Assembly: GCA_017441965.1 (NCBI GenBank) | Contig: JAFSBF010000205.1 | Location: 1-14,844 of the forward strand | Origin: Clostridia bacterium | GTDB taxonomy: Bacteria > Bacillota > Clostridia > UMGS1883 | Length of the DNA: 14,844 bases | Direction: 5' to 3' | Shown: piece by piece, positions 8,304 through 13,893 of the stretch | Layout of the letters: each line of letters begins with the position of its first letter | Position numbering within the stretch: the stretch's first letter is position 1 | Notes under the pieces: model-generated | What the model saw: the letters and a program-made list of their open reading frames with translations, nothing else | Database searches by the model: none | What the model was told of the DNA's origin: nothing | Program-made: the position numbers and the translations under genes

Positions 8304-8581
8304 TAGGCATAAGGTGTTCGAACCCAATGTGCCTTAAACTTGTTAAATTTTTATTCTTTTTATTTGTCGTCCTTGAAAGGCGTCAGCCTATCTTCGTCCT
8401 CCGCATAAAAATCATATAAAATTTTCCTGCGTTTAAGGTCGAAGAGTTTAAAAACAAGAAATTTTGTTATAAGACAAAGAAAATTCAAGAATAATACTGT
8501 CGTATATTTGCAGAATTTTCTGCAGTATTATGCGAAATTTCTGTTTTTAAACCATATCGGGTTCGACTACCTTATGCCTTA
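8304..8581 (-). repeat. Element B: 278-nt relative of element A, inverted, in the DUF1540 3' region
   Basis: Read on the minus strand it follows element A: an outer stem (AGGCATAAGGT 8305-8315 with its complement 8569-8579), then the shared TCGAACCC / GGGTTCGA arms (8318-8325 with 8559-8566), the 43-bp core (8364-8406) and a shared AT-rich 3' part (AAATTTAnCAAGTTTAAGGCA in sense). The outermost stem differs in sequence from that of A but is still self-complementary. It has about 134 nt more than A between the left arm and the core, including a hairpin ATAATACTG 8491-8499 / CAGTATTAT 8523-8531. Its terminal TAA is the stop codon of the DUF1540 gene. Confidence 0.8.
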
Positions 8582-8758
8582 GTTACAGCATTCTCTCTTT
8601 TTGAAGGTTTCGCAACCTGTTTCGTTAACTGCACACGCATCATGTCCGCAAACGTTAATATGCTCTGCAACGCACTCATTTGAGGTTGTATGATGAACGC
8701 AGTTTTCAACGACGCATCTTACGCCGTTTAAGGGCTTGTCTGAGTTTACAGTTGACAT
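8579..8758 (-). CDS. DUF1540 cysteine-rich small protein
   Basis: A 59-residue protein matching DUF1540, a family of unknown function common in Clostridia. The recognisable part is VRCVVENCVHHTTSNECVAEHINV (residues 13-36), with cysteines at 15, 20, 29, 37, 42, 49, 57 and 58; the spacing suggests metal binding, which is inference. ATG 8758 is chosen because AGGAG (plus-strand CTCCT at 8767-8771) lies 8 nt upstream; the earlier in-frame GTG lies inside that site. The stop codon TAA (8579-8581) is the first triplet of element B. It is divergent from the metallophosphoesterase gene. Confidence 0.85.
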   Translation of the reverse strand: MSTVNSDKPLNGVRCVVENCVHHTTSNECVAEHINVCGHDACAVNETGCETFKKRECCN

Positions 8759-8782
8759 CGTTATCACTCCTGACGAAAAATC

Positions 8783-8817
8783 GTAGTCACGATTGACTAC
8801 AGCACTATTTTGTGCTG
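8783..8817. promoter_or_regulatory. Dyad symmetries in the divergent intergenic region
   Basis: Two inverted repeats stand side by side between the divergent genes: GTAGTCA 8783-8789 / TGACTAC 8794-8800 (loop CGAT) and AGCAC 8801-8805 / GTGCT 8812-8816. TTGACT at 8793-8798 could be a -35 box for the plus-strand gene, but no convincing -10 lies 17 nt on. They may be operator half-sites for a shared regulator, or fortuitous. Confidence 0.35.
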
Positions 8818-8844
8818 ATACAAATTTTATATACGGAGAAAGTT

Positions 8845-9516
8845 ATGGCAATTTTTGCATTAAGTGATTTGCATCTTCCGCTGGGAATAGATAAGCCAAT
8901 GGACGTTTTCGGTGTAAGATGGGATAATTATGTTGAAAAAATTGAATACGAATGGAAAGCACGGGTAAAAGAGGAAGATTTTGTAATTATAAACGGTGAT
9001 TTTTCATGGGCAACGTATCTTTCAGAGGCACTTCCTGATTTTCGTTTTATTGAAAAACTTCCCGGCAAAAAGCTGATTTCAAAGGGAAATCACGATTACT
9101 GGTGGGAAACGTTAAAGAAAATGAACGAGTTTTTAGAAGAAAACGATATAAAGAGCGTTTCCTTTATGCAAAACAATGCCTATCTTTGCGGCGATGTTGC
9201 CGTTTGCGGTGCAAAAGGGTGGCTTTCACCTCAGGACAAGGCTTTTAAAACAGAGGATGAAAAAATCTATAGGCGTGAGCTTATCCGCTTTGAAAGCTCT
9301 GTGAAAGAGGCAAAAAACCTTTCTGATACAGTTATTGCGGCACTTCATTATCCGCCTGATGATGCCTTTATGGAAATTGTGAGAAAATATGATGTATATA
9401 AATGTGTGTTCGGGCATCTTCACGGTAAAAGGGCAGAGGATTATAAAATTTTATACAAAAATACAATACTTGTAAGTGCGGATTTTCGCAAATTTTCACC
9501 AATATTTATAATTTAA
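8845..9516 (+). CDS. Calcineurin-like metallophosphoesterase
   Basis: A 223-residue protein with all motifs of the family: DLH (D8, H10), GD (D52, in NGDFSW), GNHD (N82-H83-D84), a lone His168 in LHYPP and GHLH (G190-H193). These bind a two-metal centre that hydrolyses phosphoesters. The substrate cannot be told from sequence; no signal peptide or membrane segment is seen, so it is probably cytoplasmic. ATG 8845 is chosen over an upstream in-frame start at 8812 because GGAG at 8835-8838 is well placed and MAIFALSDLHL is the typical N-terminus. The tig promoter begins right after it. Confidence 0.9.
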   Translation: MAIFALSDLHLPLGIDKPMDVFGVRWDNYVEKIEYEWKARVKEEDFVIINGDFSWATYLSEALPDFRFIEKLPGKKLISKGNHDYWWETLKKMNEFLEENDIKSVSFMQNNAYLCGDVAVCGAKGWLSPQDKAFKTEDEKIYRRELIRFESSVKEAKNLSDTVIAALHYPPDDAFMEIVRKYDVYKCVFGHLHGKRAEDYKILYKNTILVSADFRKFSPIFII

Positions 9517-9537
9517 ATGGAAATATTTAAAAAACAC

Positions 9538-9566
9538 TTGCAAAATTTGAGAATATATGATATAAA
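9538..9566 (+). promoter_or_regulatory. Sigma-A-type promoter for tig
   Basis: TTGCAA at 9538-9543 and TATAAA at 9561-9566 are separated by exactly 17 nt in an AT-rich stretch after the metallophosphoesterase stop. This would start a leader of roughly 55 nt before tig. Confidence 0.7.
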
Positions 9567-9579
9567 TATGATTTGATGT

Positions 9580-9607
9580 GGGTTTTATATATTTTATAAA
9601 AAAACCC
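9580..9607 (+). promoter_or_regulatory. AT-rich hairpin in the tig leader
   Basis: GGGTTTT 9580-9586 pairs with AAAACCC 9601-9607 around an AT-only loop, ending about 8 nt before AGGAGG of tig. No T-run follows, so it is not a terminator; it could stabilise the 5' end or affect translation. The mirrored T/A runs might also be chance. Confidence 0.35.
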
Positions 9608-9629
9608 GTAACAATAGGAGGAAACAAGT

Positions 9630-11183
9630 ATGAAGGTATTGAAGGTTGAACAGCGCGAAGATAAGAGAATGTATCTCGAAATCGAAATTGACAGCGCAGA
9701 ATTCGAAAAAGCAATGGACAGAAGCTATAAGAAGAATGTTAAGCAGATTAATATTCCCGGCTTCAGAAAGGGTAAGGCACCCAGAAAAATCATTGAAAAG
9801 TATTACACAGAAGCAATTTTTTATGATGATGCAATAAACTTTGTATGCCCCGAAGCATATGATGAAGCTATAAAGGAAGCAGATATTGACCCCGTTGATA
9901 TGCCTGAAATCGACATTGTTAAGCTTGAAAAGGGCGAAAACTTTGTATTCAGTGCACTTGTAACAGTTCGTCCTGAGGTAACTCTTGGCGAGTATAAGGG
10001 TATAACTGCGGAAAAAGATGTCAATACTGTAACAGATGAGGAAATTGACGCTGATATAAAGAGAATGCAGGAGAATGCTGCACGTGTTTCTACTGTAACT
10101 GAGGGTACAATCGAAATGGGCGACAAGGTAGACCTTGATTTCGAGGGCTTTGTTGACGAGGTTGCATTTGAAGGCGGTAAGGGTGAGAATTACAGTCTTG
10201 TACTTGGCTCAAACAGCTTTATCCCCGGTTTTGAGGAGCAGATTGCAGGTAAAACAATCGGTGAGGATTTTGACGTAGACGTTACATTCCCCGAGGATTA
10301 CCACGCAGAAGACCTTAAGGGTAAGAAAGCTATCTTTAAGTGTAAGGTACATTCAGTAGAAAAGAAGGAGCTTCCTGAGCTTGATGACGAGTTTGCAAAG
10401 GATGTAAGTGAGTTTGATACACTCGCAGAGCTTCGCAATGACGCAAAGGAAAAGCTTGAAAAGGCTAAAGAGGCTGAGGCTAACCGTAAGTTTGAGGATG
10501 CCGTTGTTGACGTTGCCGTTGAAAATGCAACTGTTGAAATCCCCGAATGTATGGTTAATAATCAGATTGAAAATCAGATTAAGGATATTTCATACAGACT
10601 TCAGAGCCAGGGTATGCCCCTTGAGCAGTACCTTCAGTTTACAGGTATGACAATGGAGTCACTTCGTGAGCAGCTTAAGGATACCGCATACAAGGCAGTA
10701 AAAACTCAGCTCGTAGTTGGCGCAATTGCTGATGCAGAAAAGGTTGAGGTTACTGACGAGGACCTTGAAGGCGAGTACAAGAAGATGGCTGATATGTACG
10801 GTATGGAGGTTGACAAGGTTAAGGAGCTTATGGGTGCAAACGCAGAGTCACTTAAGCTTGACCTCAAGGCACAAAAGACCATTGACCTTATAGTTGCTGC
10901 TGCAAAGGTTGGTAAGGCAAAGAAAACTACTGCTAAGAAAGCTGCAACAAAGAAGACTGACGAGGGTGAGGAAAAGGCAGAGCCGAAGAAGACTGCTGCT
11001 AAGAAGACCACAACGTCAAAGACAACTGCTGCAAAGAAAACTACAGCTAAAAAGGCTGACGGTGAGGAAAAGGCAGCACCTAAGAAGACTACAGCTAAGA
11101 AGGCGACTACTGCGTCAAAGACAACTGCAGCTAAGAAGACCACAACTACAAAAAAGGCAGCAACTAAGAAAGACGCTGAATAA
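9630..11183 (+). CDS. tig: Trigger factor with a Lys/Ala/Thr-rich C-terminal tail
   Basis: A 517-residue ribosome-bound chaperone and prolyl isomerase. The N-terminal ribosome-binding domain carries GFRKGKAP at 44-51, the FKBP-type PPIase domain lies at about 158-243 (GDKVDLDFEGFVDE to KCKVHSVE), and the helical C-domain runs to about residue 427. From 428 on, where a normal trigger factor (about 430 residues) ends, it has 90 residues made almost only of K, A, T and E, with a 32-residue repeat, resembling bacterial histone H1-like tails. AGGAGGAAACA precedes ATG 9630. clpP and clpX follow, the common tig-clpP-clpX order of protein quality control. Confidence 0.95.
   Translation: MKVLKVEQREDKRMYLEIEIDSAEFEKAMDRSYKKNVKQINIPGFRKGKAPRKIIEKYYTEAIFYDDAINFVCPEAYDEAIKEADIDPVDMPEIDIVKLEKGENFVFSALVTVRPEVTLGEYKGITAEKDVNTVTDEEIDADIKRMQENAARVSTVTEGTIEMGDKVDLDFEGFVDEVAFEGGKGENYSLVLGSNSFIPGFEEQIAGKTIGEDFDVDVTFPEDYHAEDLKGKKAIFKCKVHSVEKKELPELDDEFAKDVSEFDTLAELRNDAKEKLEKAKEAEANRKFEDAVVDVAVENATVEIPECMVNNQIENQIKDISYRLQSQGMPLEQYLQFTGMTMESLREQLKDTAYKAVKTQLVVGAIADAEKVEVTDEDLEGEYKKMADMYGMEVDKVKELMGANAESLKLDLKAQKTIDLIVAAAKVGKAKKTTAKKAATKKTDEGEEKAEPKKTAAKKTTTSKTTAAKKTTAKKADGEEKAAPKKTTAKKATTASKTTAAKKTTTTKKAATKKDAE
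10965..11156 (+). repeat. Two tandem 96-bp imperfect repeats encoding the trigger factor tail
   Basis: Units at 10965-11060 and 11061-11156 both begin GGTGAGGAAAAGGCAG and encode 32 residues each (GEEKAEPKKTAAKKTT and GEEKAAPKKTTAKKAT at their starts, residues 446-477 and 478-509). The period is a multiple of three, so copy number can change without a frameshift. Confidence 0.8.
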
Positions 11184-11305
11184 TACAGAAGAAGCGTGCC
11201 GCTTCACCCATTTCGCGTCCCGACTAAATTCAAATACGTCAAATGTCGCTCGCGATAAAATTACGCAAATTCCTATACAGTAAAAAAGAAAGAGGAGGAT
11301 GTCAG

Positions 11306-11887
11306 ATGAGCTTAGTTCCATACGTAATTGAACAGACAGGTCAGGGAGAAAGATCCTACGATATTTTTTCCAGACTTCTGAAAGACAGAATAATTTTCTT
11401 CGGTGACGAAGTAAATGACCAGACAGCAAGCATTATTGTTGCGCAGATGCTTTTCCTTGAAAGCGAAGACCCCGACAAGGATATAATGCTTTACATCAAT
11501 AGCCCGGGCGGAAGTATTACCGCAGGTATGGCAATATACGACACAATGAATTATATCAAGTGTGATGTATCAACAATCTGTGTTGGTATGGCGGCAAGTA
11601 TGGGTGCATTCCTTCTTTCCGCAGGTGCAAAGGGTAAGCGCCTTGCACTTCCTAACAGTGAAATAATGATTCATCAGCCGCTCGGCGGAATGCAGGGTCA
11701 GGCAACCGATATCAAAATTCACGCAGACAGAATTATCCGTATGAAGGAGAAGCTTAATACAATTCTCAGCGAGAATACGGGTCGTCCGCTTGAAGAAATT
11801 GCACGTGATACAGAGCGTGACAATTTTATGAGTGCACAGCAGGCACTTGACTACGGATTAATTGATAAAATCATTACAGCAAGATAA
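11306..11887 (+). CDS. clpP: ATP-dependent Clp protease proteolytic subunit
   Basis: A 193-residue ClpP, normal length. The catalytic triad is in place: Ser98 in GMAASMGAF, His123 in MIHQPLGG and Asp172 in TERDNFMS. ClpP forms a 14-subunit barrel that degrades proteins fed by ClpX or other AAA+ partners. ATG 11306 has AGGAGG at 11293-11298; an in-frame ATG at 11243 would add 21 unlikely residues. It lies 122 nt after tig. The gap contains only a short GAAGCG/CGCTTC hairpin (11191-11205) without T-run, so read-through from the tig promoter is plausible. Confidence 0.97.
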   Translation: MSLVPYVIEQTGQGERSYDIFSRLLKDRIIFFGDEVNDQTASIIVAQMLFLESEDPDKDIMLYINSPGGSITAGMAIYDTMNYIKCDVSTICVGMAASMGAFLLSAGAKGKRLALPNSEIMIHQPLGGMQGQATDIKIHADRIIRMKEKLNTILSENTGRPLEEIARDTERDNFMSAQQALDYGLIDKIITAR

Positions 11888-11894
11888 ATTTCAG

Positions 11895-11923
11895 GAGAGG
11901 CTACGTATAAATCGTAGCCTCTC
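11895..11923 (+). promoter_or_regulatory. Stem-loop between clpP and clpX
   Basis: GAGAGGCTACG 11895-11905 pairs perfectly with CGTAGCCTCTC 11913-11923 (11 bp, 7-nt loop). It starts 7 nt after the clpP stop. No T-run follows (TATAAATT), so it is not a clear terminator; it may protect the clpP message end or lower clpX expression. Confidence 0.5.
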
Positions 11924-11958
11924 TATAAATTATCGAATTTATTGGAAGGGTGATTTAT

Positions 11959-13230
11959 TTGCCGAAAAACGAAGAAACACAGTTAAAATGCTCCTTCTGC
12001 GGTAAAACTCAGGATGAAGTAAACCGACTTATCGCAGGTCCCGGGGTTTATATTTGTGATGAATGTATAGAAGTGTGCTTTGAAATCCTTGAGGGCGACT
12101 TTGATGAATTTGAGCATAAGAGTGAAACGGAGCTTCCCGAGCTTACAAAAACGCCTGTTCCCAAGGAAATCAAAGAAGTGCTTGATGATTACGTAATCGG
12201 TCAGGATAAGGCAAAAAGAAACCTTGCCGTTGCAGTTTATAACCACTATAAGCGTATTAATTCCAAGGTTGATACAAACGGTGTAGAACTGCAGAAGAGT
12301 AATATCCTTATGATTGGACCTACGGGCAGCGGTAAAACACTTCTTGCACAAACTCTTGCAAAGGTGCTTCAGGTGCCGTTCGCAATTGCAGATGCAACAA
12401 GCCTTACCGAGGCAGGCTATGTGGGTGAGGATGTTGAAAATATTCTTTTAAAGCTCATTCAGGCGGCAGACTACGATATTAAAAAGGCTGAACGTGGAAT
12501 AATATATATCGACGAAATAGATAAAATCACGAAAAAGAGTGAGAACGTGTCAATTACCCGTGATGTCAGCGGTGAGGGTGTTCAGCAGGCGCTCCTTAAA
12601 ATTTTAGAGGGTACAGTTGCATCTGTTCCTCCGCAGGGCGGAAGAAAGCATCCCCATCAGGAGTTTTATCAGATTGACACAACAAATATTCTGTTTATCT
12701 GCGGCGGTGCGTTTTCAGGACTTGATAAAATAATTGAAAAGCGTATTGGTAAGCAGGGCGTAGGCTTTGGCGCAGAGGTTAAAAGTAAGGAGAAGCGTGA
12801 TGTAGGGGAGAGCTTTAAGAATGTTGAGCCTCAGGATTTATTAAAATTTGGTATCATTCCCGAGCTTGTGGGCAGAGTTCCCGTTATTGTAACGCTCGAC
12901 TCCCTTGATGAGGAAGCGCTCAAGCAGATTTTGACAGAGCCTAAAAATGCACTTGTAAAACAGTATCAGAAGCTTTTTGAAATGGATGGGGTAGAGCTTG
13001 AAATAACAGACGATGCCCTTACAAGCATTGCGAAAAAAGCTATCGAGCGTGACACGGGTGCGAGAGGACTTCGTGCAATAGTTGAAAAAACCTTGTCCGA
13101 GGCTATGTATGAAATCCCCTCTGACAAGAGTGTGAAGAAGGCAATCTTTACGAAGGAAAGCTTTGACGGGGAGAATGCTCCACAGCTTATCCGCAGGGAA
13201 AAAGAGAGTATAGATATTGATATAGCGTAA
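11959..13230 (+). CDS. clpX: ATP-dependent Clp protease ATP-binding subunit ClpX
   Basis: A 423-residue AAA+ unfoldase. The N-terminal zinc domain has CSFC and CDEC pairs; Walker A GPTGSGKT, the pore loop GYVGED, Walker B IIYIDEID, the RKH loop GGRKHPHQ, the ClpP-contacting loop around GVGFGAE (the usual I/L-G-F appears as VGF) and sensor 2 GARGLRAI follow in order. TTG 11959 is taken as start: GGAAGG at 11944-11949 has a 9-nt spacing to it and the protein then begins [14 protein letters not shown], the normal ClpX start. A GTG at 11950 overlaps the ribosome binding site. It works with ClpP from the preceding gene. Confidence 0.96.
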   Translation: MPKNEETQLKCSFCGKTQDEVNRLIAGPGVYICDECIEVCFEILEGDFDEFEHKSETELPELTKTPVPKEIKEVLDDYVIGQDKAKRNLAVAVYNHYKRINSKVDTNGVELQKSNILMIGPTGSGKTLLAQTLAKVLQVPFAIADATSLTEAGYVGEDVENILLKLIQAADYDIKKAERGIIYIDEIDKITKKSENVSITRDVSGEGVQQALLKILEGTVASVPPQGGRKHPHQEFYQIDTTNILFICGGAFSGLDKIIEKRIGKQGVGFGAEVKSKEKRDVGESFKNVEPQDLLKFGIIPELVGRVPVIVTLDSLDEEALKQILTEPKNALVKQYQKLFEMDGVELEITDDALTSIAKKAIERDTGARGLRAIVEKTLSEAMYEIPSDKSVKKAIFTKESFDGENAPQLIRREKESIDIDIA

Positions 13231-13268
13231 AATACAGGGGCGGAAATTCAATCCGCCCCTGTATTTTT
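13231..13268 (+). terminator. Intrinsic terminator after clpX
   Basis: The 14-bp arms 13231-13244 (AATACAGGGGCGGA) and 13252-13265 (TCCGCCCCTGTATT) are perfect and run into TTTTT at 13264-13268, directly after the clpX stop. It closes the tig-clpP-clpX cluster. Confidence 0.93.
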
Positions 13269-13289
13269 AATGTAATAAAATATGTTTTT

Positions 13290-13297
13290 TTGTCGAA
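13290..13297 (+). promoter_or_regulatory. Possible Spo0A box
   Basis: TTGTCGAA contains the full 0A-box core TGTCGAA, 14 nt before the -35 box of the next promoter. A 7-base match is expected about once or twice in this window by chance, so position is the main support. Confidence 0.3.
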
Positions 13298-13311
13298 TGA
13301 ATTAAAAATGG

Positions 13312-13340
13312 TTGAAATCTTCTCCGTTTAATGTTATAAT
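13312..13340 (+). promoter_or_regulatory. Near-consensus sigma-A promoter before the structured leader
   Basis: TTGAAA at 13312-13317 and TATAAT at 13335-13340 with a 17-nt spacer. The predicted transcript start (about 13346-13348) falls on the first base of the large hairpin, so the RNA would begin with that stem. Confidence 0.85.
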
Positions 13341-13346
13341 GACTTT

Positions 13347-13470
13347 GCCAAACAAAATCTGAATATTAGTATGCGAACAAAAAAACAGCCTGTATTTTTA
13401 CTTTGGTAAAAATACATAGACTCTTTCATAAAGGAGCTGTTTTCTGTTCGTATTTATGATTTTGTTTGGC
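13347..13470 (+). other. 124-nt hairpin at the 5' end of the AbrB-like leader
   Basis: Arms GCCAAACAAAATC 13347-13359 and GATTTTGTTTGGC 13458-13470 are perfect (13 bp). Inside, ATGCGAACA 13371-13379 pairs with TGTTCGTAT 13445-13453 (one G-U), CAGC 13386-13389 with GCTG 13436-13439, and TGTATTTTTAC 13391-13401 with GTAAAAATACA 13406-13416 (11 bp, loop TTTG). It could also be a palindromic insertion, but the promoter placement favours a leader. Confidence 0.75.
13371..13409 (+). CDS. Possible 12-codon leader peptide
   Basis: ATG 13371 to TAA 13407-13409 encodes MRTKKQPVFLLW, lying in the loop side of the 124-nt hairpin and ending within the innermost stem. A Trp just before the stop and its location before alternative hairpins recall translation-controlled attenuators. 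No Shine-Dalgarno is visible upstream, so translation is doubtful. Confidence 0.2.
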   Translation: MRTKKQPVFLLW

Positions 13471-13533
13471 GACAAAAAAAGAGCTATGTATTTTTCGGCG
13501 CATAGTCTCTTAATGAGCTATGCGTCTTTTTAA
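13456..13533 (+). CDS. Possible 25-codon leader ORF across the attenuator
   Basis: An ORF of 25 codons starting at ATG 13456 (MILFGDKKRAMYF...), whose TAA stop lies at the T-run of the terminator hairpin, so translation would cover every downstream alternative stem. AAGGAG at 13431-13436 lies 19 nt before the ATG, too far for a standard start; a CTG at 13444 would be better spaced. No family recognised. Real translation is uncertain. Confidence 0.2.
   Translation: MILFGDKKRAMYFSAHSLLMSYASF
13481..13531 (+). terminator. Attenuator-like terminator with competing upstream stem
   Basis: Terminator: 13499-13509 pairs with 13515-13524 (10 bp, one bulged T, loop TTAAT) and TCTTTTT follows at 13525-13531. 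Competing stem: GAGCTATG 13481-13488 pairs with CATAG-T-CTC 13501-13509, which removes the left terminator arm. GAGCTATG is repeated directly at 13481 and 13515, which is what makes the two stems exclusive. It stands 35 nt before the AbrB-like start codon. Confidence 0.7.
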
Positions 13534-13565
13534 TTCATAGCCCCACAAAAACGGAGAGTGCAAAT

Positions 13566-13739
13566 ATGAGAGTAGGAATAAGAAGAAATATTGACAATCT
13601 GGGAAGGATTACAATTCCCGTAAGTTTCAGGAGGTCATATGGTTTGGAGAAAGGGCAGGAGGTTGCCATAGTCGATACCGACGAGGGAGTATTGATTTTT
13701 AATCCAAATAAAAAGAAAGAAAAAGATAATTGTAAGTAA
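13566..13739 (+). CDS. Short AbrB/SpoVT-type DNA-binding protein
   Basis: A 57-residue protein, MRVGIRRNIDNLGRITIPVS then FRRSYGLEKGQEVAIVDTDEG. The LGRITIPVSFRRSYGL part is the swapped-hairpin AbrB fold (as in AbrB and SpoVT N-termini), which dimerises and binds DNA as a transition-state type regulator. It ends soon after the fold with a charged KKKEKDNCK tail, so it lacks the C-terminal oligomerisation or GAF domain of AbrB and SpoVT. GGAG at 13553-13556 precedes ATG 13566. It has its own promoter and a leader with an attenuator-like terminator, so its expression is probably conditional. It stands alone, between terminators. Confidence 0.85.
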   Translation: MRVGIRRNIDNLGRITIPVSFRRSYGLEKGQEVAIVDTDEGVLIFNPNKKKEKDNCK

Positions 13740-13750
13740 TTTGTAATTAG

Positions 13751-13814
13751 AACAAAGTTGACTTCGTCAACTATATGTTCGCTACGCTCACCTTTTTTTA
13801 AGGTAAACTTTGTT
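13751..13814. repeat. Nested hairpins downstream of the AbrB-like gene
   Basis: AACAAAGTT 13751-13759 and AACTTTGTT 13806-13814 form a 9-bp outer stem; inside are GTTGAC-TTC-GTCAAC 13757-13771 (competing with the outer arm) and ACCTT-TTTTT-AAGGT 13790-13804. It begins 12 nt after the stop. It may end the transcript, though no clean T-run follows the stems on either strand. Confidence 0.5.
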
Positions 13815-13824
13815 GAAATACGCA

Positions 13825-13849
13825 AAATTGCGCACGCTGCGCGCAATTT
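13825..13849. repeat. GC-rich palindrome AAATTGCGC/GCGCAATTT
   Basis: AAATTGCGC 13825-13833 pairs with GCGCAATTT 13841-13849 over a 7-nt loop. On the minus strand it lies 12 nt beyond the terminator of the GGGtGRT gene and is also preceded by a GAAAT-like linker, so it may be an outlying member of the hairpin array at 13890-13983. Confidence 0.45.
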
Positions 13850-13861
13850 CCTATATTATAA

Positions 13862-13893
13862 AAATGCACCGTAGCTTTTGCTACGGTGCATTT
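13862..13893 (-). terminator. Intrinsic terminator of the GGGtGRT gene
   Basis: AAATGCACCGTAGC 13862-13875 and GCTACGGTGCATTT 13880-13893 form a perfect 14-bp stem with a 4-nt loop. On the minus strand the stem ends in TTTTT. It may also stop plus-strand transcripts of the AbrB-like gene, though the T-run on that side is weaker. Confidence 0.85.

Noticed and set aside
8150..8419. An 89-codon plus-strand ORF in the thrC-DUF1540 gap
   Set aside because: It runs through the branched hairpin and half of element B, has no ribosome binding site, and its composition matches no protein; the region is explained by structured repeats.
8015..8581. A single insertion sequence bounded by A and B
   Set aside because: No transposase ORF lies between them and each element has its own complete pair of terminal arms.
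10706..11143. A 145-codon minus-strand ORF rich in Ala, Val and Phe
   Set aside because: It is the antisense shadow of the Lys/Thr codons in the trigger factor tail and PPIase-distal part; tig is certain.
13535..13846. A 103-codon minus-strand ORF over the AbrB-like gene
   Set aside because: It is antisense to a recognisable AbrB fold with a good ribosome binding site and crosses hairpins; it has no family features.
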